Source: Betaproteobacteria bacterium (lineage in GTDB: Bacteria > Pseudomonadota > Gammaproteobacteria > Burkholderiales > Rhodocyclaceae). From it: a DNA stretch of 64,000 nt. This document shows positions 12,001 to 19,614 of this stretch, one piece after another. A program made the position numbers and the translations under genes. Where the stretch lies: NCBI GenBank assembly GCA_016234745.1, contig JACRAR010000078.1:57477-121476 (forward strand). The letters run 5' to 3'. The stretch's first letter is position 1. Every line of letters starts with the position of its first letter. Under the pieces are notes generated by a model. It was not told the DNA's origin. It saw nothing but the letters and a program-made list of their open reading frames with translations, and made no database searches.

Positions 12001-12205
12001 CGAGCGCCTTGAACGAGAGGGTATTGCCGTTGCCGCTCAGCGTGCCCAGGTCGCCTTTGCTGGTCACCGTGTAACGGTCATAGTCCATGCCGGTCACGAC
12101 GAGGTATTCCGGCAGGCTCCCGGCCGTCATCGAGACCAGCGAGGAAAACGAATACTGCGCGCCGGGGCTGGCAACCAGCGCCTGTTGCGAGAACGAAATG
12201 GACAT
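9032..12205 (-). CDS. Large secreted multidomain protein: Cys-peptidase-like domain, four repeats, RTX-like stretch, DUF4214
   Basis: 1057 residues without a Sec signal peptide or membrane segment. Residues about 185-330 resemble an NlpC/P60- or CHAP-like papain-fold amidase, with C203, H274 and N291 as possible catalytic residues. Four modules of about 105-115 residues follow (roughly 331-440, 445-556, 560-675, 680-787), each with a beginning like A-G-x..S-L-(F/V/I)-x-(V/A) and a middle G-G-S-V-Q/L-L. Residues 796-868 hold a short RTX-like GGSGFD segment, and 882-1000 is a DUF4214 domain (LYVAFFNRVPDADGLAYW). DUF4214 and RTX elements point to type I secretion through a C-terminal signal. The start is fixed by GGGAGGT upstream. 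Function is unknown: a surface protein or cell-wall hydrolase is possible. No secretion ATPase gene lies nearby. Confidence 0.8.
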   Translation of the reverse strand: MSISFSQQALVASPGAQYSFSSLVSMTAGSLPEYLVVTGMDYDRYTVTSKGDLGTLSGNGNTLSFKALGLNYAFGVMFTHTDQGYYNSTYGSLSDLAFKTSTDNYRNEYLSLYGFGTAGKTDATLATQIGNDLASANFDGTVFMQTGVYHPGGTEYSASNYLGSLDVVTRTGHTDATPNLATPNEVVAVAKSFIGETWNDNGCWVLVSNIAAAAGATLPLTAARARPEETPPVANGQWFVAYNSVETPVEQQPNWTSLLRPGDMVIANNTCGGHIATVVEGFGAGARIIDNGGAGSANDGSANDILIGPAHRPNALTFPNDFGHVVIYRLDAPVIADVSPLAIAGNATAAIAPLISVSDPRGGGIVGYQIYDTNADAGCSFIVGGTSLTAHSPESAISVDAAGFADVRFAAGSAEGGDAIMVRAYNGRYWGDWQDIDVALGASLQPAVLSATASELKLHGGESVALTSLVSASSPDSTISYYNVVDPAFGGSVQLNGATSIASRASPDGGLSLDFLPEQFAKLRYQADTSVGGEMLTITAHNGSPLASVPLSISLATVAPSVHGIPHAVEPGEKLSFASLFSVTLADDKPIVSYTLSTSGIVVIDWGSYLTPSSGGSVLLNGATNLLPDSPGNWLVAAADLDKVQFQAAPDAGTQFLAVWANDGGSGVTGSVRLDTVATATLVTPLLASVHTGDLLPVTSLFTANSGTAPAYYRILDPVGGGSVQLDPAATNLLSKSDTTPGLFIVASADLGKVGYLGGSADGSEALLLSSSDDLIHWAAEKKLAVTTTGVSQGGQGDDRFIAESGNELLEGGSGFDVAVYAGKREDFTITRSVTNSYKVTDQAGDGGRDTLNNLERISFSDMTVNLTVQAKAAAASSTDVQRLAELYVAFFNRVPDADGLAYWIDRMSGGMTIDQIADSFYDAGIEHSTVTGYSANMSNQDFIDMVYKNALGRSSGADAEGREYWNGMLTGGQATHGSLVTDILDSAHTFKGSAAYGWVADLLDNKIAVSNKFAIELGLSYNSADDSISQCMSIAAAVTSTSTADAIALIGIPGAL

Positions 12206-12315
12206 TGTTACCTCCCGCCGGTTTTGTGGATCAAAGCAGCTCTACGACAAGCCAAGCCAGCGCAAGACTTGCCCTACTGCCATTATGGATTCTGAGCTGC
12301 GCCTAGTGCAAATAC

Positions 12316-12331
12316 TGTGAAGTAATTCACA
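12316..12331. promoter_or_regulatory. Perfect CRP/FNR-type palindrome TGTGA-N6-TCACA
   Basis: TGTGAAGTAATTCACA matches the CRP consensus exactly in both half-sites. It sits in the gap between divergent genes, centred about 118 bases from the ATG of the secreted-protein gene and about 170 bases from the sulfate-binding-protein gene. A possible minus-strand -10 (CATAAT at 12287-12282) lies downstream of it. A CRP-like or FNR-like regulator is inferred; which protein binds is not known. Confidence 0.55.
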
Positions 12332-12388
12332 AACCGCAGACTTTTATCCTGCATGGTGGCGCAGCACGACAACTTGTCCGGTGCTTTC

Positions 12389-12403
12389 GTGGCGATACGC
12401 CAC
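12389..12403. repeat. Small perfect inverted repeat in the divergent gap
   Basis: GTGGCG-ATA-CGCCAC is a perfect 6-3-6 dyad about 90 bases before the sulfate-binding-protein start. It could be an operator or a small hairpin. Nothing else identifies it. Confidence 0.4.
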
Positions 12404-12494
12404 TTTCGAATAAGCATCTGAATTTTTCTTGGTTCGCAAGCGCAATAAAGCCAAATACATTCATGTCCCTAGATCATTTTCGATGGAGTACATC

Positions 12495-13481
12495 ATGATT
12501 CGCCTGCTGCTGCTTACCCTTGCCCTGCTTGCCGCTCCGCTGGCTCATGCGGATGTCGAACTGCTCAACGTCTCTTACGATCCGACGCGCGAGCTGTATC
12601 AGGAATTCAATGCAGCTTTCGCCAAATACTGGAAGGCCAAGACCGGAGAAACGGTCACCATCCGCCAATCCCATGGCGGCTCGGGCAAGCAGGCGCGCGC
12701 CGTGATCGACGGCCTCGAAGCCGATGTCGTTACGCTGGCGCTGGCCGGCGATATAGACGCCGTCGCCGAAAAGGGATTTCTTGTCGCTGACTGGCAAAAG
12801 AAGCTGCCCCACAACGCTTCGCCCTACACCTCCACCATCGTGCTGCTGGTGCGTAAGGGCAATCCGAAAGGCATCAAGGACTGGGGCGACCTGGCGAAAC
12901 CGGGGATCGATGTGGTCACGCCCAATCCCAAGACTTCCGGCGGCGCCCGCTGGAATTACCTGGCGGCCTGGGGCTATGCCCTCAAACAGCCGGGTGGCAA
13001 CGAGGCCAAGGCCGAGGAGTTCATCAGGAAGGTGTTCGGCAACGTCAAGGTGCTGGATTCCGGCGCGCGCGGCTCTACCACAACTTTTGCCGAACGCGGC
13101 ATCGGCGATGTGCTGATCGCGTGGGAAAACGAGGCCTATCTGGCGGTCAGGGAACTCGGACCTGAAAAGTTCGAGATCATTACGCCGTCCGTGTCCATCC
13201 TCGCCGAACCGCCCGTGGCCATCGTCGACAAGGTGGTCGACAAGAAAGGCACACGCAAGGTGGCGACCGAGTATCTGAACTACCTCTACACTCTGGAAGG
13301 CCAGGAAATCGCGGCAAAGAATTACTACCGCCCGACCGACAAGAAGGTGGAAGCCAAATATGCCAAACAGTTCGCCAACGTGAAACTGTTCAAGATCGAC
13401 GAGGTGTTCGGCGGCTGGGCCAAGGCGCAGAAAACCCACTTCGCCGATGGTGGGATTTTTGACAGGATTTACGCTAGATAG
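12495..13481 (+). CDS. sbp: Sulfate/thiosulfate-binding periplasmic protein (orphan copy)
   Basis: 328 residues. The chosen ATG gives a typical Sec signal peptide ([19 protein letters not shown]) and has GGAG six bases upstream; earlier in-frame starts at 12429 (TTG) and 12483 give less plausible leaders. The mature protein starts with [19 protein letters not shown] and carries [12 protein letters not shown], family motifs of Sbp/CysP that cradle the dehydrated sulfate. It delivers sulfate to a CysTWA permease. No permease genes are adjacent; it presumably shares the CysTWA encoded at 29829-32690, which has its own binding protein. The two proteins are clearly related but diverged. Confidence 0.93.
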   Translation: MIRLLLLTLALLAAPLAHADVELLNVSYDPTRELYQEFNAAFAKYWKAKTGETVTIRQSHGGSGKQARAVIDGLEADVVTLALAGDIDAVAEKGFLVADWQKKLPHNASPYTSTIVLLVRKGNPKGIKDWGDLAKPGIDVVTPNPKTSGGARWNYLAAWGYALKQPGGNEAKAEEFIRKVFGNVKVLDSGARGSTTTFAERGIGDVLIAWENEAYLAVRELGPEKFEIITPSVSILAEPPVAIVDKVVDKKGTRKVATEYLNYLYTLEGQEIAAKNYYRPTDKKVEAKYAKQFANVKLFKIDEVFGGWAKAQKTHFADGGIFDRIYAR

Positions 13482-13663
13482 CGCTCATGCGGTCACCGCT
13501 CGTTTGTAAATCTCGCTGGCTATTCAAAAGCCGGCAGGGTGCGCTGGCCAGGTTGCGGCATCGCACCCGCAAATCTCTGGACGCTGTTATTCGCCCCTAG
13601 TTTTTTGCACCGCTCCGGGTAAGTGTTCGATAATTCACGGATACGCCAACCGGATGTGCTTCC

Positions 13664-14434
13664 ATGTGCCAGCTGCTGGGAATGAATTGCAATGTACCCA
13701 CCGACATCTGCTTTTCCTTCACCGGTTTCCAGGCCCGCGGCGGGGCGACCGATGTGCATCGCGATGGTTGGGGCATCGCGTTTTTCGAGGGCCGCGGCGT
13801 AAGGGTTTTTCTCGATCCGCAACCCTCCTGCCAATCGCCGGTCGCAGAACTGGTGCGTCATTACCCGATCCATTCGCTCAACGCCATCGCCCATATCCGC
13901 AAGGCAACCCAGGGACCGGTCGGGCTCGAAAACACCCATCCCTTCATGCGCGAACTCTGGGGTCGTTACTGGATCTTCGCACACAACGGCAATCTCGACG
14001 ATTACGCGCCGACCCTCGATGGCAGTTTCCTGCCGGTGGGACAAACCGACAGCGAGCGCGCCTTTTGCCACCTGCTGCAGACGTTGCGCCAGAGCTTTCC
14101 CAGAGGAACTCCGCAACGTTCCGAACTGCGCGCAGCACTGGAAGACTTCGCGGCACAGGTCAGGCCGCACGGCCCCTTCAATTTTCTGCTGTCGAATGGC
14201 GACTGCCTGTTCGCGCATCGTTCCACTGATCTACACTACATCATCCGTCAGGCGCCCTTCGCCGTGGCCCACCTCAAGGATCAGGATGTGGTAGTCGATT
14301 TCAGCGAGGTGACTTCCCCTGACGATCGCGTCGCTCTGATTGCCACTCTGCCACTGACCGACAATGAGACCTGGACGCCGCTGCCGACCGACAGCGTGGT
14401 GATGTTTGCCGAGGGAGCGTACTACTCTTCCTAA
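13664..14434 (+). CDS. Class II glutamine amidotransferase (YafJ-like)
   Basis: 256 residues forming a single Ntn-type glutaminase domain. Cys2 after removal of Met1 would be the nucleophile (MCQLLGMN). Conserved family features include DGWGIAFFEG, HIRKAT and FAHNGNL, all substrate-pocket motifs. Stand-alone proteins of this group resemble E. coli YafJ; their amine acceptor is unknown, so no pathway is assigned. It is followed 51 bases later by the epd-like gene on the same strand, with its own ribosome site. The ribosome-binding site of this gene itself is weak. Confidence 0.85.
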   Translation: MCQLLGMNCNVPTDICFSFTGFQARGGATDVHRDGWGIAFFEGRGVRVFLDPQPSCQSPVAELVRHYPIHSLNAIAHIRKATQGPVGLENTHPFMRELWGRYWIFAHNGNLDDYAPTLDGSFLPVGQTDSERAFCHLLQTLRQSFPRGTPQRSELRAALEDFAAQVRPHGPFNFLLSNGDCLFAHRSTDLHYIIRQAPFAVAHLKDQDVVVDFSEVTSPDDRVALIATLPLTDNETWTPLPTDSVVMFAEGAYYSS

Positions 14435-14485
14435 TTCTCCCCAACCACCCGACGTTCTCTAAACTCAGCCTCACAGGACCCAAAC

Positions 14486-15505
14486 ATGTTAAGAATTGCC
14501 ATTAACGGCTACGGCCGCATCGGGCGCTGTTTTTTGCGCGCTCTGTACGAATCGCCGCTACGCAACGAGATTTCCGTGGTCGCCATCAACGAACCGGCGG
14601 ATCTCGAAAGCATGGCCTACCTGACCCGCTTCGACTCCACCCACGGCCGCTTTCCCGGGAAGGTCGATATCCGCAACGGTCATCTCTGCATTGATCAGGA
14701 CGAGATCGAGATATTCCACGCGCGCACGGCCGAAGGTGTTACTTGGCGGAGCCTGGACATCGACCTGCTGGTGGAGGCCTCGGGACGCTATGCCTATCGT
14801 CACGAACTCGAAGCCTTTCTCGCTGCAGGCTGCCCGAGGCTGCTGCTGTCCCATCCGGGTCACAGTGCAGTCGACGTGGACCGCACCATCGTCCAGGGCA
14901 TGAATCACCAGGCGCTGGCGGGGAATGAACACCTGGTTTCCGCCGCTTCCTGCACCACCAACGCCATCGTGCCGGTGCTGGCGCTACTCGATCGGGAGTT
15001 CGGCATCGATCATGCGTTGCTGACCACCTTGCATTCGGTCATGAACGATCAGCCGCTGATCGACGGATACCATCATGACGACCTGCGCCGCACCCGCTCG
15101 GCGATGCAATCGCTGATCCCGGTGGCCACCGGCTTGGCACGCGGTGTGACGCGGCTCCTGCCTGAGCTGGAGGGGCGCATCGAAGCCAAGGCCATCCGTG
15201 TGCCGATTGCCAATGTCTCATCCATCGATCTGGCGGCAACACTGCTCAGGCCGGCCACGGCAGATGAAATCAATGCCAGGTTGCGCCAGGCGGCACTCGC
15301 CAGCTATCCGGGATTGCTGGCCTGCACCGAGGAACCGCATGCCTCGATCGATTTCAATCACAGCCCGCAATCGGCCATTGTCGATGTCGGCCTGACGCGG
15401 ATGAGCGGCGACCGCCTCACGAATCTGTTCATCTGGTTCGACAACGAATGGGGCTTCGCCAACCGCATGTTGGAATTGGCGGCTTACTGGGGACGACAGT
15501 TTTAG
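14486..15505 (+). CDS. epd: Erythrose-4-phosphate / glyceraldehyde-3-phosphate dehydrogenase, Epd type
   Basis: 339 residues with the NAD-binding NGYGRIGR start, the catalytic cysteine C156 in SAASCTTN and the catalytic histidine H183. The stretch LLLSHPG after the Rossmann domain, and HSVMNDQPLIDGYHHDDLRRTRSA, resemble Epd more than housekeeping GapA, which has SAPAKG-like sequence at the first place. Epd oxidises erythrose-4-phosphate for pyridoxal 5'-phosphate synthesis. AGGA lies seven bases before the ATG. GAPDH activity cannot be excluded from sequence. It converges with the outer-membrane protein gene downstream. Confidence 0.82.
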   Translation: MLRIAINGYGRIGRCFLRALYESPLRNEISVVAINEPADLESMAYLTRFDSTHGRFPGKVDIRNGHLCIDQDEIEIFHARTAEGVTWRSLDIDLLVEASGRYAYRHELEAFLAAGCPRLLLSHPGHSAVDVDRTIVQGMNHQALAGNEHLVSAASCTTNAIVPVLALLDREFGIDHALLTTLHSVMNDQPLIDGYHHDDLRRTRSAMQSLIPVATGLARGVTRLLPELEGRIEAKAIRVPIANVSSIDLAATLLRPATADEINARLRQAALASYPGLLACTEEPHASIDFNHSPQSAIVDVGLTRMSGDRLTNLFIWFDNEWGFANRMLELAAYWGRQF

Positions 15506-15520
15506 CTGCGGTCAGAACGC

Positions 15521-16798
15521 TTACATTTTCCAGCCATAGGACAGGCCAAGAATATGTTCCTCAAGATAGCCGCTCGCTTCGCCGCCGCCGAGCGCTGCCG
15601 GGATTGACCCCTTGCCTTTTGCCGTGTTCCTCGGCGCGCGTATATAGGTCGCGCTGAGTTCCGCGCCGCTGCCAGTTATCCAGGTCGCGCCGCAAGTCAG
15701 GTGATCCCGTACGACCGCAGGCGCCGCAATGTTGAAGAAGTTCTGGTCGGCAGGAATCGGATTGCCGTTGTGGCTGTAACCGCCTCTCAGCGTCAGGTCC
15801 TTGCTGTACGCGTAGCTGAGGCCGAACTTGGTCGCGGTAATGTCCTTCCAGCCAAAGCCGCCACCGTTGGGTGAACCGAGTTGATTACCCAGCACGGTCA
15901 GGTTGGACAGCGGATTGGCGATTGAGCGCACACCGCCGTACTTGATTTCCTGGATGTCGGTTGCGAAGGTCAGGGCGGGAGTGATCTTGTAGGCGATGCC
16001 AATGCCATAAGTTTGGGGAACATCGAAGTTGCCGGCGCCGGCCAGCAATCCCTTGTACTTGTCGAACTTGGTGGCGCTGACCTTTGATACCCAGGTCGCG
16101 CCCAGGCTCAGCTCTGGCGTGATCTGACCGATCCAGCCCAGGCGCAGGCCCCATCCGGTGGAAGTATCCACGCCGCGGTCGGTGACGTAGCCCGGGTAGG
16201 CGCTGAAGACAGGGTTGTCGAAGGCGCTGAGCCCCTTGACCTTCAAGCGCTGGTAGATGAAATTCACTGCGGCGCCGAATGCATGCTGTTCATTGGGTTT
16301 CCACGCCACGGAAGGCGAGATCGCCAACTGCAACAGGTTGACACCGGCACTTCCTTGCGAACCAAAGGCGCCGAAGGGATTGCGGGCGTAATCGATATTC
16401 AGGCCGCCGTAGCCATAGACCGCGACACCAACGCTGGTGGCATTCGAGAGTTGTTTCGTATAACCGAATTCGGGAATGAGAAAGTGCTTTCTGTCATTGC
16501 CGTCATAGCTGTCCGAGGCGCCCGGGACAGCATTGCCGGTGATGGCGGCACCGCGCCTGGGCAGGAACCAGGACAGGCCGAAGTCGATCCGGTCGCCCAC
16601 CCATGCCGTTCCGGCGGGGTTGTTGGCGGCGGCCAGCGCGTCCTGGGGCAGTGCGATGCCGACGCCGGCAAGGCTCTGTGCCTTCAAGCCATAGCCATTG
16701 ACCAGATATCCGTTGGTGGCATGGACGACAGAAGGTGCAAACAAGGGAGACAGCAACGCGGCGACCAGAATGCGGCGAGTCGGGAATGAGAACTTCAT
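15521..16798 (-). CDS. FadL/OmpP1/TodX-family outer-membrane transporter
   Basis: 425 residues with a Sec signal peptide ending near VVHA, then the N-terminal hatch sequence TNGYLVNGYGLKAQSLAG(V)GIALPQDALAAANNPAG, which is the hallmark of the family. Members are 14-strand outer-membrane barrels that pass hydrophobic compounds such as long-chain fatty acids or aromatic hydrocarbons. The C-terminus ends in alternating beta strands (LGLSYGWKM), as expected for barrel insertion. AAGGA lies eight bases before the ATG. The substrate is unknown. It stands alone between convergent epd and the upstream GGDEF gene. Confidence 0.9.
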   Translation of the reverse strand: MKFSFPTRRILVAALLSPLFAPSVVHATNGYLVNGYGLKAQSLAGVGIALPQDALAAANNPAGTAWVGDRIDFGLSWFLPRRGAAITGNAVPGASDSYDGNDRKHFLIPEFGYTKQLSNATSVGVAVYGYGGLNIDYARNPFGAFGSQGSAGVNLLQLAISPSVAWKPNEQHAFGAAVNFIYQRLKVKGLSAFDNPVFSAYPGYVTDRGVDTSTGWGLRLGWIGQITPELSLGATWVSKVSATKFDKYKGLLAGAGNFDVPQTYGIGIAYKITPALTFATDIQEIKYGGVRSIANPLSNLTVLGNQLGSPNGGGFGWKDITATKFGLSYAYSKDLTLRGGYSHNGNPIPADQNFFNIAAPAVVRDHLTCGATWITGSGAELSATYIRAPRNTAKGKGSIPAALGGGEASGYLEEHILGLSYGWKM

Positions 16799-16905
16799 TG
16801 GCGCGATCCTTGTGAGGTTTTGATAACGCCCATGATTCTATCCAAACTCAGGCTCGTGTCGCTCTGCTACGCGGTAACTCCCCGGCACACCCTTAACCTT
16901 CCCGC

Positions 16906-19248
16906 TCAGTCGGTAGCGGGCGACATGCTTTGCGGATCGAAGAATTCGAAGCGGTTCTTGCCTTTCCGCTTGGCCCGGTACATCGCGTGATCGGCGTGGC
17001 GCAGCAAGCTGTCTGCGTCGACATTATCCTGTGGATAGAGGGTGACGCCGATGCTGGCGGAAACGGCGACGTTGCCTCCAGCGAGGCCTACAGGTCGGTT
17101 CAGTGTCTCCAGGATGCGTTGCAGGGCGATGCGGCATTCCTCGATTTCATCGAGTCCGAGCAATAGCAGGACGAACTCGTCGCCTCCCAGCCGCGCCACC
17201 GTATCGCCGCCCCGCAGGCAGGATTGCAGGCGGGCGGCAATCTCCACCAGCAGCCGGTCTCCCGCTTCATGTCCCAGGTTGTCATTGACGGTCTTGAACC
17301 CGTCCAGGTCCAGGTAGCAAACCGCCAGCATGCCATGTGAGCGGCCAGTCTGGGCGATCGCCTGGCGCATGCGGTCGGCCAGCAGCGTCCGGTTGGGAAC
17401 GTCCGTCAGCATATCGTAATGGGCAATTCGTTCCAGTCGCTGTTCATGCTCCTTCGTGGCGGTAATGTCGGAAAGAACCCCAACGTAGTGACTGACAGTG
17501 CCGGATGTATCCCGCACGACGGATATCGTCAGACGCTCGGCATAGATTCGCCCATCCTTCCGTCGATTCCACACCTCTCCCTGCCAATGGCCTTCGCTGG
17601 CGATGGCTTGCCACATGGCGGCATAGAACTCCGGCGACTGCCGATCGGATTTCAGGATGCGCGGTGTCTTGCCCAGCACTTCGGCGCGGGAGTAGCCTGT
17701 GGTCTCGCAGAATGTCGCGTTGATATCCAGAATGCGTTGTTCGGAATCTGTGATGCAGATTCCCTCATGCGCATTCTCGAAGACGCTGGCCGCAAGGCGC
17801 AGTTGGGCTTCGACCATCTTGCGCTTGGAAATGTCCTGGACCGAACCCAGGGAGCGACGTGGTTTACCGCCGGCATCGTAGTCGGTTTTCCAGCGCGCAT
17901 GCATATGCTTGATGCGTCCATCGGCGAGAAGGACGCGATGCTCGATCTCGCCGGGAACACGGCGGGCAACCGAGTCTTGGTAGGCCCGATCAACCATTGC
18001 CCTGTCGTCGGGATGGATAGCGTCGAGGTAAGCTTCATAGGACATGCTGCGGATGCTGGTTTCCCGCTCGAAAATGCGATCACTGGCTTCCGACCAGGTC
18101 AGCAGATTCCGGCCCAGGTCGAGTTCCCAACTCCCCAGACGGGCGAGTCGCTGTGCTTCGTCAAGTTGCTGCTTTTGCTGGCCAAGCAACTGGCGCGAGT
18201 ACCGCATGTTCTTGAGATAGATTGCGCTGCTGGTCAAGCCCGCAAGCAGAATAATTCCGAGGCTGGCAAGGAAGGCAAAATCGATGTCGCGCTGACGATC
18301 CAGCGAGGCCAACTGCGGAAACGGCTGTGTCACGTTCAGTTCCAGATCGTATTCGGGTAGTGCATACCTGGTCAGAATAACGGGAACATCGCCGTGGTCG
18401 AGCCGTTGCAAAGCAGGATAGCGCGCATCGTCCCATGGCGTGATGCTCAGTTCGGGGAACTCGGTTCGACGATAGGTGTTTTGCCTTACCGCGGCATCGA
18501 GTCGACGGAAGCCGGCATTAGGCAAGGCGCGCATTTCCAGGTTCTTCGCCCGCGCCAGAACGATGATGCCATGGTTGTCGGACAAGAAGGCGTCGGCCTG
18601 GTTTACCCAGGCGGCCATGGAGGACAAATCGATCTTTACCACCACGAAGCCGAGAAAGCGATTCCCCTGCTTGACCGGCGCCGAAAAGAATATGCCCGGA
18701 ATTTTGGTCGTCCGGCCTACGGCAAACTGGTGGCCCCGCCGCCCTGCTTTCGCTTCCTGAAAATAGACGCGGTCGTTGTAATCAACGCCGATAGGGCTCG
18801 CTGGCGTACCGGCATTGCCGGCGGCAAATCCCTTGCCGGCGGCATCGCCGACCCAAAGTGCGCCGAGGGACAGATGCTTCTCTGAATTGGCAAGAAACTG
18901 GTTGAGCGTCTCCCAGGAGGCGGCAGCCTTGGCACAGCGCTTCGTCGCATATCCGCATTTCCTCTCCATGAGGGCGTGCCGAATCTGTTGGTTTTCGGCG
19001 AGAGTAGCGGCGACACCGCTGCGCAAGGAAAGTATCTGCTTGACACCGGAAACGATGCCTGTTCCAACAAGTCTGGCCTCCTGGATGTCGTGATGCAAGG
19101 CGGCGTCGATTTGGCGATCATGTTCGTGATTGGCGATAAGCCAGGAGGCCACTACCCAGAGCAGCGCCGCAACACTGCCTAGCGCGATCAATTTCCAATG
19201 TCCCCGGTAAAAGGGCAAGGAAGCGTCGCGCACGCCGGGTGTCACCAT
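16906..19248 (-). CDS. Membrane-bound Cache-PAS-PAS-GGDEF diguanylate cyclase
   Basis: 780 residues. A transmembrane helix at about 20-40 and another near 325-345 enclose a periplasmic Cache-like sensor domain (YNDRVYFQEAKAGRRGHQF is typical). Two PAS domains follow at about 362-475 and 483-597, then the cyclase domain. The catalytic site is an intact GGDEF at 688-692, the metal-binding YLDLDGFK is present, and RGGD at 679-682 matches the product-inhibition I-site. It should therefore make c-di-GMP and be feedback inhibited. There is no EAL domain. The ribosome site before the ATG is poor, so the exact start is somewhat uncertain. The ligand of the sensor is unknown. Confidence 0.92.
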   Translation of the reverse strand: MVTPGVRDASLPFYRGHWKLIALGSVAALLWVVASWLIANHEHDRQIDAALHHDIQEARLVGTGIVSGVKQILSLRSGVAATLAENQQIRHALMERKCGYATKRCAKAAASWETLNQFLANSEKHLSLGALWVGDAAGKGFAAGNAGTPASPIGVDYNDRVYFQEAKAGRRGHQFAVGRTTKIPGIFFSAPVKQGNRFLGFVVVKIDLSSMAAWVNQADAFLSDNHGIIVLARAKNLEMRALPNAGFRRLDAAVRQNTYRRTEFPELSITPWDDARYPALQRLDHGDVPVILTRYALPEYDLELNVTQPFPQLASLDRQRDIDFAFLASLGIILLAGLTSSAIYLKNMRYSRQLLGQQKQQLDEAQRLARLGSWELDLGRNLLTWSEASDRIFERETSIRSMSYEAYLDAIHPDDRAMVDRAYQDSVARRVPGEIEHRVLLADGRIKHMHARWKTDYDAGGKPRRSLGSVQDISKRKMVEAQLRLAASVFENAHEGICITDSEQRILDINATFCETTGYSRAEVLGKTPRILKSDRQSPEFYAAMWQAIASEGHWQGEVWNRRKDGRIYAERLTISVVRDTSGTVSHYVGVLSDITATKEHEQRLERIAHYDMLTDVPNRTLLADRMRQAIAQTGRSHGMLAVCYLDLDGFKTVNDNLGHEAGDRLLVEIAARLQSCLRGGDTVARLGGDEFVLLLLGLDEIEECRIALQRILETLNRPVGLAGGNVAVSASIGVTLYPQDNVDADSLLRHADHAMYRAKRKGKNRFEFFDPQSMSPATD

Positions 19249-19614
19249 CTTGAATTTTTTGCCATAGTCTTAAGGCGTTAAGCAACTTAAACCACCTGTG
19301 CGGAAGTATTTCCGATTTGATAGCCTTAGTCAAATCGCGGGTATTCCTGCGTAAGCGCGGCACATGCAGATGGCGGTAGCGACGCGAATGCGTTATTGCC
19401 AATGACACCGTACTTGTCACGCAGCCGGGAAGACACGCCGGCGATGGATTGCAGCTTGGCTTCGGCGATGCGTATGATAAACGCTGTCGGCCAAGATTTG
19501 GCCGACATGCGAACAGGGAACGCAGAAAATCTGGAATGCTTTTCGGGATTTAATGGTTTGCCTTGCCGGGCAAACTTGGCATGATGCCGGTTAGACCAGC
19601 AGGAGAATGTCCAA
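19249..19614. other. 366-base intergenic region between GGDEF gene and second cysB-like gene
   Basis: No convincing gene lies here. It must hold the promoters of the two divergent genes. It contains a perfect palindrome (19485-19507) and a smaller dyad GTTTGCC/GGCAAAC (19556-19562 and 19569-19575) just before the regulator start. A 60-codon reading frame on the minus strand (19326-19508) has no ribosome site and resembles no family known to me, so I do not call it a gene. Confidence 0.6.
19485..19507. promoter_or_regulatory. Perfect 10-bp palindrome upstream of the second cysB-like gene
   Basis: Arms TGTCGGCCAA and TTGGCCGACA flank a three-base GAT centre with no mismatch. It lies about 110 bases before the ATG of the LysR-type gene. 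It is not followed by a T-run on either strand, so an operator or RNA hairpin is more likely than a terminator. The binding protein is unknown; autoregulation by the adjacent LysR protein is one possibility, although CysB sites are usually AT-rich. Confidence 0.5.

Noticed and set aside
19326..19508. Possible 60-residue protein on the minus strand in the gap before the second cysB-like gene
   Set aside because: No ribosome site, no recognised family, and the start lies inside a perfect palindrome that explains the sequence better.
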